A stretch of 64,000 nucleotides of DNA from an uncultured Rubrobacteraceae bacterium (GTDB lineage: Bacteria > Actinomycetota > Rubrobacteria > Rubrobacterales > Rubrobacteraceae). The stretch spans positions 104,152 through 168,151 of the forward strand of contig CADCVH010000094.1 in the NCBI GenBank assembly GCA_902806085.1, given 5' to 3'. Both the position numbers and the translations under genes were made by a program. Shown one piece after another: positions 1 through 8,230 of this stretch (position 1 is its first letter; the number at the start of each line of letters is the position of its first letter). The notes below the pieces were generated by a model. That model worked only from the letters and a program-made list of their open reading frames with translations, searched no databases and was not told where the DNA came from.

Positions 1-371
1 AACATCGCGCCCATCTGCCGGAGTTGTCCGCGCATGTTCTCTATGTTGGACATCGTCCATTTGTACGGATGGATGCCGCGGTTTATGGCGGCGTTTTCCG
101 CCGGCAGCCCGAAGGCGTCGAACCCTATGGGGAAGAAGACCCGGTAGCCGTTCATCCGCATGAAGCGCGCCCGCGTGTCCGACGGCGTCATCGCGTACCA
201 GTGCCCGACGTGCAGGTCCCCGCTCGGGTACGGAAGCATGGTGAGCGCGTAGTGCTTGGGCTTGCCCGTGTCCTCGTCCGTTTCGTAGAGGCCGGTCTCG
301 ACCCATCGCTCCTGCCAGCGATGCTCCAGGGCGGTCGGGTCGTAGGTTTTCCTCGGCTTGATCTCGCTCAC
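1..371 (-). CDS. leuS: Leucyl-tRNA synthetase, N-terminal part (cut by window edge)
   Basis: Class Ia leucyl-tRNA synthetase, which charges tRNA-Leu in the cytoplasm. Only the first 123 codons are in the window. The protein starts [20 protein letters not shown]; the class I nucleotide-binding signature is present as HVGH at residues 54-57, after PYPSGDL. The GTG start at 371 was chosen because AAGGAG sits about 6 bases upstream and no in-frame ATG precedes the conserved N-terminus. A 130-base gap separates it from the upstream DUF92 gene; it holds a promoter and a 15-codon leader ORF (separate entries), so leuS probably has its own transcript. Confidence 0.95.
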   Translation of the reverse strand, partial: MSEIKPRKTYDPTALEHRWQERWVETGLYETDEDTGKPKHYALTMLPYPSGDLHVGHWYAMTPSDTRARFMRMNGYRVFFPIGFDAFGLPAENAAINRGIHPYKWTMSNIENMRGQLRQMGAM

Positions 372-429
372 GAGCGACTCCTTCTGCGATGGGATTGGTC
401 GGTGCGGGAATAAGAGAAGGCGCGGGCGC

Positions 430-477
430 CTATAGTCGAGGACCGGCGTTCCAGACCTTGTCGCCCTTCTTGCGCAT
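430..477 (-). CDS. Possible leaderless leader peptide upstream of leuS (15 aa)
   Basis: A short [18 protein letters not shown], begins at an ATG 6 bases downstream of a TATATT hexamer, so transcription should start at or next to the ATG. It ends with a rare CTA leucine codon directly before TAG. The stop codon abuts a small GC hairpin (bases 419-430) followed by a pyrimidine-rich run, and the leuS start lies 58 bases further on. A ribosome-mediated attenuator controlled by leucyl-tRNA charging is conceivable, but there is one Leu codon only and the hairpin is weak (4-bp stem). Treat as a hypothesis. Confidence 0.3.
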   Translation of the reverse strand: MRKKGDKVWNAGPRL

Positions 478-483
478 GCACTT

Positions 484-511
484 AATATAGCACCGGCCGG
501 CTACGCGACAA
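484..511 (-). promoter_or_regulatory. Promoter for leuS / leader ORF
   Basis: On the minus strand, TTGTCG (506-511), a 16-base spacer and TATATT (484-489) form a sigma-70-type promoter. The -35 lies in the last codons of the DUF92 gene. Confidence 0.5.
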
Positions 512-1208
512 AGAAGGCGGGGACCAGGGCAAGCGCCGCCGCGACGAGCGTACAAAGCACGTTGGTGGCCTCGTTGCCGAGGCGCGGGAGGCGGGCCCCG
601 ACGAGGCTATCCGCCACGGTGCCCGAGAACGCGGCGAGGGCGACGAGCAGGCCCATCCCCCACCCCCCGACGAGCCCGAGGGCCAGCCCGAGCCCGGCGG
701 TAAGCCCGGCCGCCGCCACGCCGGCGAGGGTGCCGGGCAGGGAGACGGCCCCGTCGGTGCCGGGCTGGACCTTCCGCCCGGTCGTTACGAGCCGCGGGGG
801 CCGGCGCGACAATTGGCCCACCTCGGACTCGGCGGTGTCGGCGAAGGCCGCGCCGATGGCGGCGACGTAGGCGGCGGAGAAGGCCTCCGAGAAGCCCAGC
901 GCGTATAGCACGGCGCAGAGAACGGCGACGCCGGCGTTGGCGAGGGCGTTGCGGGCCCCGCGCCGTCCGCCGTGTTCCTGGGCACCGCCGGCCCTGCGCT
1001 TGCGGTCGTAGCCGAGCCTGGTAAGAGCCGACCCGCCGACCACGAACAGCACGAGAACGGCGAAACCCTGCGGGCCGAGGCCCGCGTAGACGGGCACCCC
1101 GACGAGGATGCCGCCCAAGACCCCCCGCGGGCTCGCCATGCCGAGCCGGTACGCCAGGGCCGCGAAGGCCGCCGTGACGGGCAGCGCTAGCAATACCTGA
1201 TAGGACAA
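501..1208 (-). CDS. DUF92 family membrane protein
   Basis: 235-residue polytopic membrane protein of the DUF92 family (PF01940), whose plant relatives include the phytyl-phosphate kinase VTE6; the role of bacterial members is not established. Seen here: an N-terminal hydrophobic stretch (residues 5-25), a Gly/Ala-rich helix, a central loop with FADTAESEVGQL and a downstream FSGTVADSLVGA motif, and a hydrophobic C-terminus ending FFVA. These acidic, polar motifs between helices are typical of the family. Start TTG at 1208 has only a weak GGGCGGG upstream. It lies 7 bases after the next upstream gene and is probably co-transcribed with it. Confidence 0.8.
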   Translation of the reverse strand: MSYQVLLALPVTAAFAALAYRLGMASPRGVLGGILVGVPVYAGLGPQGFAVLVLFVVGGSALTRLGYDRKRRAGGAQEHGGRRGARNALANAGVAVLCAVLYALGFSEAFSAAYVAAIGAAFADTAESEVGQLSRRPPRLVTTGRKVQPGTDGAVSLPGTLAGVAAAGLTAGLGLALGLVGGWGMGLLVALAAFSGTVADSLVGARLPRLGNEATNVLCTLVAAALALVPAFFVA

Positions 1209-1215
1209 GCCCGCC

Positions 1216-1656
1216 CTAGATGCCCTGCAGACGCTGGAGCAGCCGGCGGGCGTAGCGCTCGCACTCCGAGGGGGCGGCGTGCAGGAGGGCCGGCTCGACC
1301 ATGCCCGCCTTCACGCCGGCGTCCGTCAGGCGCCCGACGCCCTGGTAGAGAAGGGAGCCCGCGAGGGGGCTGGGCCGGTCCGGGACGGCCACGATCAGGC
1401 CGTACAGCACCCCGTCCGGACCCCCCACGGCGCCGACGGCGTCGACCGCGTCCGGTCGATCCTGGCCCACGGCGAAGAGGTGTAGGGGAGGCCCTTCGGG
1501 GCCCCCGGGCCTCCCCTCCCGCAGGCTCTCCCAGACCGCGGTGGTCTTCGTGAACCCGGCCTCCAGGGCGGCCCTGTAGAGGCCGGACCACACGTCGCCC
1601 GCCACGTGCCGGGCCAGCGGGCTCTCGTAATCTACAAAAATGCCCACCGACGCCAC
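1216..1656 (-). CDS. Hypothetical protein
   Basis: 146-residue soluble protein that I do not recognise. It starts MASVGIFVDYESPLARHVAG and has a helical C-terminus rich in Leu and Arg (YARRLLQRLQGI). No membrane segment, signal peptide or catalytic motif is evident. It sits between a TPR protein gene upstream and the DUF92 gene downstream on the same strand, with short gaps, so the three probably form one operon. The GTG start at 1656 is a choice among weak alternatives. Confidence 0.55.
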   Translation of the reverse strand: MASVGIFVDYESPLARHVAGDVWSGLYRAALEAGFTKTTAVWESLREGRPGGPEGPPLHLFAVGQDRPDAVDAVGAVGGPDGVLYGLIVAVPDRPSPLAGSLLYQGVGRLTDAGVKAGMVEPALLHAAPSECERYARRLLQRLQGI

Positions 1657-1682
1657 CGGCCTGCCCCGGATGTCGGGGGCGC

Positions 1683-2021
1683 CTACGGCCCCTCCCCCGC
1701 TTCGCGCTTCTCCAGGCGTCTCTTGAAGACGTCGATCTCCTTGACCGTCTGCAGGTCTCCGTTCGCCTCGGCCACCCGGCGCCCCTCCTCGAACACCCGT
1801 CCGGCCTCGGCACCTTCGCCGAGTTCGAAGTGGGCCCGTCCCAGGGCCCTGTAGGCGACCGAGTAGTCCGGCTTGTGCTCGACCGCGCGTCTTAGTTGGT
1901 CCCGCGCCTCCGCGTACTTTCCTTCCTTGAAGAGCTCGCTGCCCAGCGAGTAGAGCACCATGGGGTTCCTCTCGTCCCTCTGCAACAGCTTGCGGAACAT
2001 TTCAGAGCGCGGGGTCTCCAT
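1683..2021 (-). CDS. Small TPR-repeat protein
   Basis: 112-residue all-helical protein made of about two to three tetratricopeptide repeats. Residues 22-55 (NPMVLYSLGSELFKEGKYAE) and 56-90 (YSVAYRALGRAHFELGEGAE) show the TPR spacing of small residues, A/G at position 8 and 20 and a Tyr/Phe at 11. Such modules bind partner proteins; the partner here is unknown. It heads the minus-strand run of small genes leading to DUF92. There is 190 bp between it and the transglycosylase gene, in which I see no further gene. Confidence 0.75.
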   Translation of the reverse strand: METPRSEMFRKLLQRDERNPMVLYSLGSELFKEGKYAEARDQLRRAVEHKPDYSVAYRALGRAHFELGEGAEAGRVFEEGRRVAEANGDLQTVKEIDVFKRRLEKREAGEGP

Positions 2022-2211
2022 CTCTCACTCCAGTATGGCCGTCACGCGACGCACCCTTTTTAGCACCGCGCAGCCCCGCCTGCTAAAACGGTCCGACCCC
2101 GTAGGGCCGATCTCCTGCCACGCGGTTAGCCCGGACCGAAGAAGGTACAGAGGCCCGAAACACGCAAACCGCCCCATCGACCGTCGGCCGAACGGGAGGG
2201 AGTTGCCCGCC

Positions 2212-3441
2212 CTAGAGGTAAGGTTGGACCCGGTCGTCCTTCGCCAGCCGCCTGTAGCCCTCGGCCACGGCGAAGACCTTCTTCACGTACCAGTCGGCGT
2301 GGTTGTAGGAGTAGAGGGCCGCGTACCAGTCGCGCGGCGCCCCTCCCTCCTTGAGGTACCCGGCGGCGGCGGGTATGGCGTCCCTGGGGTCCATGACGTT
2401 GGCCTTCCCGTCGCCGTTTCCGTCCACGCCGGACGTCTCCCACGTCGAAGGCAGGAACTGCATCGGGCCCATCGCCCCCGCGCTGGACGGCCCCATGTTC
2501 TGCCCGTGGTCGGACTCGACCTTCCCTACCGCGGCGAGCACGTACCAGTCGGACCCGAACCCGTACTTCCGGGCGGACTCCTTGTAGAGTTTTATGTACT
2601 CCTTCTTGGGCAGAGGCCCGACCGGACGGGCGACTATGTCGTCCCGGGCCACCCCGATCTGGTAGCCCTTGCCGGAGGTGGCGCCGCCGCTGGCGGCCCG
2701 GCCCTTCAGGATACGGGTCCTCTCCTCCGCCTCCAGCTTCTGCAGCCGCGCCGTTGACCTGTTCCTCTCGGCCCTGAGCCCGGCTATGGACTCGTCCAGC
2801 GCCGCCTCCTGGCGCCGCAACTCCTCGGCCCTGGCCTCTTCCTCCTCGACGGCGCCCTCGTAGTCCCTCTCTTTCTGCGAGATCTGACGCAGCAGCTCCC
2901 TCAGCGTTTCCCTGGACTCTTCGTAGGCCCAAAGGTCTTGCCTACCGTCCGCCAACACCTGGGCCACCCCGGTGTCGAGGCCGTCCGCGACCCCCCACCC
3001 TGACCCGAACCAGCCGTCCATCAGGGCCCCAAGCCCCTCCAGGTTTCTTCCCTGGTACGCGGCGCGGGCCTGCTCTTCGTATTCGGCCTTCGACTCGCGA
3101 AACGACGCCCGCTGCGCGGCTATCTTCCGCTCCAACTCCCGCGCCTGGCTCCCGAGCTCCCCAACCCTGGTCTTCGCCCCGTCAACGCGCGACTGCGCCT
3201 CCTGCAGGTCCCGCCCGACGTAGGAGATGTCCTCGATCCTACCCCGCAACGCCGCGTCCTGCCCGTCGATGCGCCTCTGGAGATCCGGGATCTCACCCTC
3301 CGGCACCCCGGCCTCGGAGTTCGCATACTGGTCCGCGGTGACGCCCTGGGCCCCCGCCAAACCCGAGCAGACGACTACCAAGCCCCCCATAAAAAACAGC
3401 CAGACCGCCAGCCGTCGCCCCAAAACCCTCCCAAGTTCCAC
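2212..3441 (-). CDS. Secreted lytic murein transglycosylase with coiled-coil N-terminus
   Basis: Cleaves peptidoglycan glycan strands outside the membrane. A signal peptide (RRLAVWLFFMGGLVVVCSGL, ending AGAQG) is followed by about 200 residues of coiled coil rich in Glu, Arg and Ala, like the PcsB/FtsX-partner hydrolase coiled coils, then an SLT/MltB-like catalytic domain. Its likely catalytic Glu is in AAVGKVESDHGQN; GAMGPMQFLPSTW and the C-terminal YSYNHADWYVKKV are typical of the family. The start is uncertain: a TTG at 3498 adds 19 residues, and a TTG at 3423 follows GGGAGG closely. GTG 3441 gives a normal signal peptide. It is the first gene after an AT-rich gap downstream of parB. Confidence 0.85.
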   Translation of the reverse strand: MELGRVLGRRLAVWLFFMGGLVVVCSGLAGAQGVTADQYANSEAGVPEGEIPDLQRRIDGQDAALRGRIEDISYVGRDLQEAQSRVDGAKTRVGELGSQARELERKIAAQRASFRESKAEYEEQARAAYQGRNLEGLGALMDGWFGSGWGVADGLDTGVAQVLADGRQDLWAYEESRETLRELLRQISQKERDYEGAVEEEEARAEELRRQEAALDESIAGLRAERNRSTARLQKLEAEERTRILKGRAASGGATSGKGYQIGVARDDIVARPVGPLPKKEYIKLYKESARKYGFGSDWYVLAAVGKVESDHGQNMGPSSAGAMGPMQFLPSTWETSGVDGNGDGKANVMDPRDAIPAAAGYLKEGGAPRDWYAALYSYNHADWYVKKVFAVAEGYRRLAKDDRVQPYL

Positions 3442-3498
3442 ACGAAAACCGAGACCGCCGACAGTGTATATCACCGCCCCTCGACGCGATATACGCAA

Positions 3499-3571
3499 AA
3501 CGGCGGAGCATAGTTATGTTTACTACTTGAACATTTATAGTTTTATCTCTGGTAAAGAGGTGGAGTTGGGG
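3499..3571. other. AT-rich intergenic region between parB and transglycosylase
   Basis: A 73-base spacer of clearly lower GC than its surroundings, with runs such as ATAGTTTTATCTC. It lies downstream of parB and upstream of the transglycosylase, so it probably holds the transglycosylase promoter, but no convincing -35/-10 pair can be fixed. Confidence 0.4.
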
Positions 3572-4438
3572 TCAGTCGGTCTGGGCGGAGGTGAGCAGGG
3601 CAACAAGTGCTTCGAGCTGTTCGTGGTCGGTGAAGCGGATCTCGACTTTGCCGCCGCGGCGGAACGGCTTTACCCTGACGGGCAATTCTATTGCCTCGCG
3701 TATGACGCGGGAGGCCTCGTCGAAGGCCTCCGGCGTCTGCGGGGCGGGGCGCGAGACGGCGGTCGCTTCCTCCTGAGGCTCGGCGGCCTGCCCCCGTACG
3801 AGCTCTTCTGTCTGCCTGACGGAGAGCTTCTCGGCGTGGACGCGCCGGGCCAGCTGGATCATCTGATCTTCGGTGGCGAGGCCCAGAAGGGCCCGGGCGT
3901 GCCCCTCGGAGAGTTGGCCCTGCCCGAGCATGTCGCGTATCGGCTCCGGCAGCTGTGCAAGGCGGAGGGTGTTGGTGACGGCCGCCCGGCTTTTCCCTAG
4001 CCGGCGGGCGAGCTGGTCCTTGGTTAGCCCGAACCCCTCCATGAGCGCCTGGTACGCAGCCGCCGTCTCGAGCGGGCTCAGGTTTTCCCGTTGCAGGTTC
4101 TCTACGAGCGCGAGTTCCATGGACTCGTTGTCGCCTGCCTGCCTTATGAGGACCGGGACGCGATCGAGCCCGGCCTCCTTGGCCGCCCGGAGCCTCCTCT
4201 CCCCCGCTATGAGCTCGAAGCCCCCCGTCGTCGAGCGGACCACGAGCGGCTGCAGCAACCCCACCTCCCGGATGGAAGCTGCGAGCTCTTCGATCCCGTC
4301 CCTCGGGAACGTCTGCCTGGGCTGTCGGGCGTTGGGTCGTATCGCCGAGACGGGTAGCTCCTCGAACTTCAGCCCGCCGACGCCTTCTCCCGTCGCGATC
4401 AGCGCGGATAACCCGCGACCGAGCCCGCGCTTACCCAC
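3572..4438 (-). CDS. parB: Chromosome partition protein ParB
   Basis: 288-residue CTP-dependent clamp that loads at parS sites and organises the origin region. The sequence starts with the family signature KRGLGRGLSALI. The ParB/Srx CTP-binding core follows (NARQPRQTF, GERRLRAAK, VENLQRENLSPLE), then the helix-turn-helix that reads parS (GLTKDQLARRLGKSRAAVTN). A C-terminal dimerisation domain comes last, after a variable linker. The GTG start at 4438 overlaps the parA stop by 8 bases, so the two are translationally coupled. Two perfect parS sites lie 1.5 kb upstream, between rsmG and jag. Confidence 0.97.
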   Translation of the reverse strand: MGKRGLGRGLSALIATGEGVGGLKFEELPVSAIRPNARQPRQTFPRDGIEELAASIREVGLLQPLVVRSTTGGFELIAGERRLRAAKEAGLDRVPVLIRQAGDNESMELALVENLQRENLSPLETAAAYQALMEGFGLTKDQLARRLGKSRAAVTNTLRLAQLPEPIRDMLGQGQLSEGHARALLGLATEDQMIQLARRVHAEKLSVRQTEELVRGQAAEPQEEATAVSRPAPQTPEAFDEASRVIREAIELPVRVKPFRRGGKVEIRFTDHEQLEALVALLTSAQTD

Positions 4439-5201
4439 GGCCCATGACCTCCTCGGCGACGGACTCGTAAGCTTCCGCCCCTGTGCTCTTGGGGGCGTAG
4501 AGCGCGATCGGCAACCCGAAGCTGGGAGCCTCGCTGAGCCGCACGTTTCTTGGCACGATGGTGTGGAAGACCCGGTCGCCGAAGAAGGAGCGCACCTCCT
4601 CGGCCACCTGCTTGGAGAGGTTCGTGCGTTGGTCGTACATCGTCAGCAACACACCCCCGACCCTTAGGGCCGGATTGAGTTCCTCCCGGACCATACGGAT
4701 GCTCTGCATGAGTTGCGTGACGCCTTCCAGCGCGTAGTACTCGCACTGCATCGGGATGAGCACCTCGTTGGCGGCGGTAAGGGCGTTGAGCGTGAGGAGA
4801 TCCAGGGACGGCGGGCAATCCAGCAGCACCCGGTCGTAGGCCTCTTCGGGAAGTTTCTCCAAAGCCCGCTTTAGCTTGAACTCTCTCGCCAGGGAGGAAA
4901 CCAGCTCGACCTCGGCGCCGACGAGGTTGATCGTGGCCGGCGCGACGTGCAGTCCGGGGACCCCCGTCTCGAGCGCAACGTCCTGAAGGGGTTTTCCCTC
5001 CAGGAGCACGTCGTACATGCACCCGTTGGAATCCGGCGAGACACCCAGCCCGCTTGTGGCGTTGCCCTGCGGGTCCATGTCTACGACGAGGATCTTCTCG
5101 CCTTTGTCCGCGAGGTAGGCCGCCAGGTTTATGGCGGTCGTGCTCTTTCCTACCCCACCTTTCTGATTCACGATGGCGACCACGGTCTTCATCGTTGGCA
5201 T
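4431..5201 (-). CDS. parA: Chromosome partition ATPase ParA (Soj)
   Basis: 256-residue deviant Walker ATPase that, with ParB, drives origin segregation and in Bacillus also controls DnaA. The deviant Walker A motif KGGVGKSTTAINLAAYL is at the N-terminus with the signature Lys, VDMDPQGNATSGLG is Walker A', and LLDCPPSLDLLTLNA is Walker B. An upstream in-frame start at 5417 would overlap rsmG by 190 bases and carries non-conserved residues. ATG 5201 (or 5192) leaves a 26-base gap after rsmG and matches the family N-terminus, so I use 5201. Operon order is rsmG-parA-parB. Confidence 0.96.
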   Translation of the reverse strand: MPTMKTVVAIVNQKGGVGKSTTAINLAAYLADKGEKILVVDMDPQGNATSGLGVSPDSNGCMYDVLLEGKPLQDVALETGVPGLHVAPATINLVGAEVELVSSLAREFKLKRALEKLPEEAYDRVLLDCPPSLDLLTLNALTAANEVLIPMQCEYYALEGVTQLMQSIRMVREELNPALRVGGVLLTMYDQRTNLSKQVAEEVRSFFGDRVFHTIVPRNVRLSEAPSFGLPIALYAPKSTGAEAYESVAEEVMGRG

Positions 5202-5227
5202 CTTAGCACGGCTTTTCGGCCCCCACC

Positions 5228-5956
5228 CTATCCTCGACCCAGGGGACTCTTTGCAGGCAACCCTACCCTGCGAGGGTATAGATCGGAGGTCGTAGAGGTC
5301 TTCTCTAGCACCACGAGCCTTCGAGACTTCTGCTCCATACTCGACAATAGCGGTACTTCGACGGTCTGCAGCATACGCCCACCCAGCGCGGACGCGGCCC
5401 GCACGCCCTCCGCGCACTCGTCGTCCGACACCTCACCTTTCATCGCCACCACGTGCCCGCCGACCGTCAGTAAGGGCAGGCAGTATTCCGCGAGCACTGA
5501 GAGCCGCGCCACCGCACGGACCGTACAGACGTCGTGCGAGGCTCGCAGCTCTGGATCTCGCCCCGCATCCTCAACACGTGCATTGACGACCCTGACCCCG
5601 GCGAGACCCAACCTCTCCACCGCATACTGCAAGAAGTCGGCCTTCTTGCCCGTTGCCTCGAAAAGCTTGAACGGTGCGCCGGGAAGCACGATGGCAAGGG
5701 GTATGCCAGGAAGCCCGCCACCGGAGCCCACGTCCGCGAGGTCTGAGGCCTGAACCGTTCTAGAAAAGAGCAAACAACTCAGCGAGTCGAGAACATGGTC
5801 CAGCATCACGCGGTCGAAGTCTCTCGTCCCTATGACGTTGGCCCTCTCGTATGAAGAGAGCAGCCGTGCATACTCGCACAGACGCTCTTCAGCACAGGCG
5901 GGTAAGGAAACGTCCCAGGCGGCCAGCTGCGCGCGAAAAACCTCTAACGTCTTCAT
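5228..5956 (-). CDS. rsmG: 16S rRNA (guanine-527-N7)-methyltransferase RsmG
   Basis: 242-residue SAM-dependent methyltransferase that modifies G527 of 16S rRNA. Seen: DHVLDSLSCL near residue 50, the SAM-binding loop LADVGSGGGLPGIPLAIVLP, the downstream VVNARVEDAG acidic loop, and the family C-terminus YPRRVGLPAKSPLGRG. Length matches the family. It begins the rsmG-parA-parB operon, and a parS site lies 5 bases upstream of its ATG, so ParB bound there could affect its promoter. Confidence 0.96.
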   Translation of the reverse strand: MKTLEVFRAQLAAWDVSLPACAEERLCEYARLLSSYERANVIGTRDFDRVMLDHVLDSLSCLLFSRTVQASDLADVGSGGGLPGIPLAIVLPGAPFKLFEATGKKADFLQYAVERLGLAGVRVVNARVEDAGRDPELRASHDVCTVRAVARLSVLAEYCLPLLTVGGHVVAMKGEVSDDECAEGVRAASALGGRMLQTVEVPLLSSMEQKSRRLVVLEKTSTTSDLYPRRVGLPAKSPLGRG

Positions 5957-5961
5957 ACCTC

Positions 5962-5977
5962 TGTTTCACGTGAAACA
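5962..5977. other. parS: parS centromere site 1
   Basis: Perfect 16-bp palindrome TGTTTCACGTGAAACA, identical to the bacterial parS consensus, 5 bases upstream of the rsmG start codon. Confidence 0.97.
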
Positions 5978-6049
5978 GCGTAAGGCGACAAAAGTTTGCA
6001 AGTACCAACTATTGTCGTAAGGGCAATTGTACGTGCCGCACGGATGTGT

Positions 6050-6065
6050 TGTTTCACGTGAAACA
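6050..6065. other. parS: parS centromere site 2
   Basis: Second perfect copy of TGTTTCACGTGAAACA, 72 bases from the first and 18 bases after the jag stop codon. The two sites bracket the 106-base rsmG-jag spacer. Confidence 0.97.
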
Positions 6066-6083
6066 CTGAAGCGAGGACGGTGT

Positions 6084-6884
6084 TCAGGTGGGGGAGACGC
6101 GGACTCTCCGGCTATCGCCGGTGCCGTCGCTCTCGGTGCTCACGCCGGGGTTGTCACGCAGGAACAGGTGTACGACCCTTCTCTCCGCGGGGTTCATAGG
6201 CGGAAGCTCCACAGTCCTACCCTCCCGTATCACCTTACGGGCCGTCCTGTGGGCCATACCTTGCAGCGCTTCAACCCGGCGTTGCCTGTAGCCTTCGGCG
6301 TCCAGCACGATCCTGGCGCGATGTGTCCTGTTCTTGTTAATACCGGCGTTGACGAGGTACTGGAGCGCGTCGATGGTCTCGCCCTTCTGGCCGATAAACA
6401 GCGCCGTGTTATCGGGTGCCACATCGGCAGCGACGAAACCGCCGGCGTCGTACACGTCCACGCGGGCCACGAAACCCATGGCTTGCAACAACGAGCTGAC
6501 GCGTTCCTCCGTCTCGTCGATCAACTCTTGCGGCACGCTCTCTTGCGGCGACTCTCCCTCCTCGCCAAAGACCTCAGAGAGGCCGGCCGCCTGTTCCTCC
6601 GGCGTTTCGGCGGGATTACTACTCACCTCCGCCAGTTCGGGTTCCGGATGCGTTTCGGCAATGTCGGGCGTCTCTGCGGACACGATTTCGGTTTCGTCGT
6701 TGTTCGAAGCGGGTGTTGGCTCGACTTCGATACGTGCGTCCCTGGCGCCTATGCCCAGGAAGCCCGAGTTGCCGGGATCTATGACCCGGTACGAGAGGTC
6801 CTCTGCGTTGACGCCGAGATCCTGCGCCGCTCTTGCGACGGCTTCATCCACGTTGGCGGCGTAGAACTCCCTGTTTTCGGTCAT
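6084..6884 (-). CDS. jag: Jag/KhpB RNA-binding protein
   Basis: 266-residue RNA-binding protein (SpoIIIJ-associated, KhpB). Residues 1-50 form the Jag_N domain with KVIDPGNSGFLGIGARDARI-like spacing (here YRVIDPGNSGFLGIG). An acidic linker rich in Glu and Pro follows (residues 55-130). The KH domain contains LIGQKGETIDALQYLVN-type GxxG (FIGQKGETIDAL), and the R3H domain is at the C-terminus (MNPAERRVVHLFLRDNPGV). It overlaps the yidC stop by four bases (ATGA), so the pair is coupled, as in many bacteria. Its linker is longer than in Bacillus. Confidence 0.93.
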   Translation of the reverse strand: MTENREFYAANVDEAVARAAQDLGVNAEDLSYRVIDPGNSGFLGIGARDARIEVEPTPASNNDETEIVSAETPDIAETHPEPELAEVSSNPAETPEEQAAGLSEVFGEEGESPQESVPQELIDETEERVSSLLQAMGFVARVDVYDAGGFVAADVAPDNTALFIGQKGETIDALQYLVNAGINKNRTHRARIVLDAEGYRQRRVEALQGMAHRTARKVIREGRTVELPPMNPAERRVVHLFLRDNPGVSTESDGTGDSRRVRVSPT

Positions 6885-7741
6885 TTCTTCTTCTTTCTCC
6901 GCTTCCGTTTCGCGACCTTGGCAGCGCGCGCCGTAGCGTCATCGCTACTCCCGTTCTGAACTTGTCCGTTTTGATCCCCGCCGGGCTTGGAGTAAGCCGT
7001 CGCAGAGCTCGTGGGTGCGGTGGGTTTGCTGGAAGACTTGTCGCTCGTAGCGGGGCGCCGTCCCGGTCCGTGGTTGTAGATGACGTAGTTCTGGACCAGG
7101 GTGACGAGGTTGGAGGTGATCCAGTAGACGAAAAGGCCGGCGGGGAACGAGAGAAGAAAGACCGTAAAGCCGACCGGTAGGAGGCGCATCAGCCAGCGCT
7201 GCTGCGGGTCTACGTTCTTTAGCGTGATCTCGGTGGCGGCCAACATCGTGATGGCGGAGAGGATGGGGAGGAGGTAGGTTGGGTCGCGTTGGGAGAGATC
7301 CTGGAACCAAAGTATCCCGCCATCCACGAAGCTCTCGTACCTGGGCTCCGTCCGGCCCGGGGTTCCGCCGAAGAGACGTATAACGTAGAAGATGCCGATA
7401 AAGATCGGCATCTGAACGAGGATAGGGAGGCAGCCGCCGAGAGGATTGACCCCCCGATCCTGATAGAGTTTGGCCATCTCTTCCCGCTGCTTCTGCGGGT
7501 TGTTCTGGTACTGGGCGCGCACCCTGTCCATGTCGGGCTTCAAGTCCTGTACGGCCCTCATGCTCTTTACCTGCTTGACCGTGAGGGGGAACAGGAGCGT
7601 TCTAACAACCACCGTGAGCAGCGCGATGCTCAACCACCACGGCGCCCCGAGGTTCTGGTGAAAAAAGAGCAGTACGTATCCGAGGAGGTTGACGACGGGG
7701 CTGAACAGGTTCTGGAAGAAATCCGCTATGGCGTTGATCAT
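6881..7741 (-). CDS. yidC: Membrane protein insertase YidC
   Basis: 286-residue YidC/Oxa1/Alb3 insertase. Five hydrophobic segments are visible. The hydrophilic groove Arg is in VVRTLLFPLTVKQVKSM, followed by a cytoplasmic coiled-coil hairpin (DLKPDMDRVRAQYQNNPQKQ) and GGCLPILVQMPIFIGIFYV. A Lys/Arg-rich tail (AKRKRRKKKK) probably contacts the ribosome. ATG 7741 was chosen over an in-frame TTG at 7750 because AAGGTGA lies 10 bases upstream of the ATG. No cleavable lipoprotein signal is seen. yidD, often found between rnpA and yidC, is not recognisable in the 123-base gap. Confidence 0.95.
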   Translation of the reverse strand: MINAIADFFQNLFSPVVNLLGYVLLFFHQNLGAPWWLSIALLTVVVRTLLFPLTVKQVKSMRAVQDLKPDMDRVRAQYQNNPQKQREEMAKLYQDRGVNPLGGCLPILVQMPIFIGIFYVIRLFGGTPGRTEPRYESFVDGGILWFQDLSQRDPTYLLPILSAITMLAATEITLKNVDPQQRWLMRLLPVGFTVFLLSFPAGLFVYWITSNLVTLVQNYVIYNHGPGRRPATSDKSSSKPTAPTSSATAYSKPGGDQNGQVQNGSSDDATARAAKVAKRKRRKKKK

Positions 7742-7864
7742 GGCCTGCAAATCACCTTACCGGACCCGGTAGGCGCGGGCCCGCTGTTAAACGACACAAC
7801 AGAGAACGGACGAGACCCACCGCGCCGAATCACCCCTATGCGGGCCGCCCACGGCACGCCGAGC

Positions 7865-8221
7865 TTACCTCTCGCCAGTCTGTTCGCGTACGCCGAGCTT
7901 GGCGAGAGCCTCGAAGAACTCCGCACGGAGCTCCTCGAAGCCGGCCTCCCTTGCCCGGGGGCGGGCGGAGACTACCAGGTCCAGGTCGCTGCCGGGTTCC
8001 GGGGCGAGGCTCGCGAAGATCTCACGCAGCCGTCGGCGGAGGGTATTGCGAACCACCGCGTTGCCGACCTTCTTGGAGACGGAGAGCCCGAGACGCAACG
8101 TCCCTAGCTCGTTAGGAAAGGCGTGCACGGAAAACAATTTCCCCCTGTAGGCCGTGCCCCGCCTGTAAACCCTCTCAAACTCCGCAGAGTCCGTCAGGCG
8201 CATACGCTTGCTCCGGGGCAC
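7865..8221 (-). CDS. rnpA: Ribonuclease P protein component
   Basis: 118-residue basic protein that binds RNase P RNA (rnpB is in this window at 21.8 kb) and helps 5' tRNA maturation. The family signature is present as VGNAVVRNTLRRRLREIF, and the N-terminal RLTDSAEFERVYRRG is typical. GTG 8221 is used; an ATG at 8203 would remove MPRSKR. It lies 9 bases after rpmH, the conserved rpmH-rnpA pair. Confidence 0.96.
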   Translation of the reverse strand: MPRSKRMRLTDSAEFERVYRRGTAYRGKLFSVHAFPNELGTLRLGLSVSKKVGNAVVRNTLRRRLREIFASLAPEPGSDLDLVVSARPRAREAGFEELRAEFFEALAKLGVREQTGER

Positions 8222-8230
8222 CCGTCAGAC

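Noticed and set aside
372..500. T-box leader for leuS
   Set aside because: The leader is only about 130 bases and lacks the TGGNACCGCG motif; TGGAACGCCG is a loose match.
3499..3571. c-di-AMP (ydaO) riboswitch upstream of the hydrolase
   Set aside because: The region is too short and lacks the conserved core.
4431..5417. Longer ParA with start at 5417
   Set aside because: Would overlap rsmG by 190 bases and adds residues unlike any ParA.
7738..7926. yidD candidate between rnpA and yidC
   Set aside because: No CRYxPTCS motif; the ORF overlaps rnpA and has no coding pattern.
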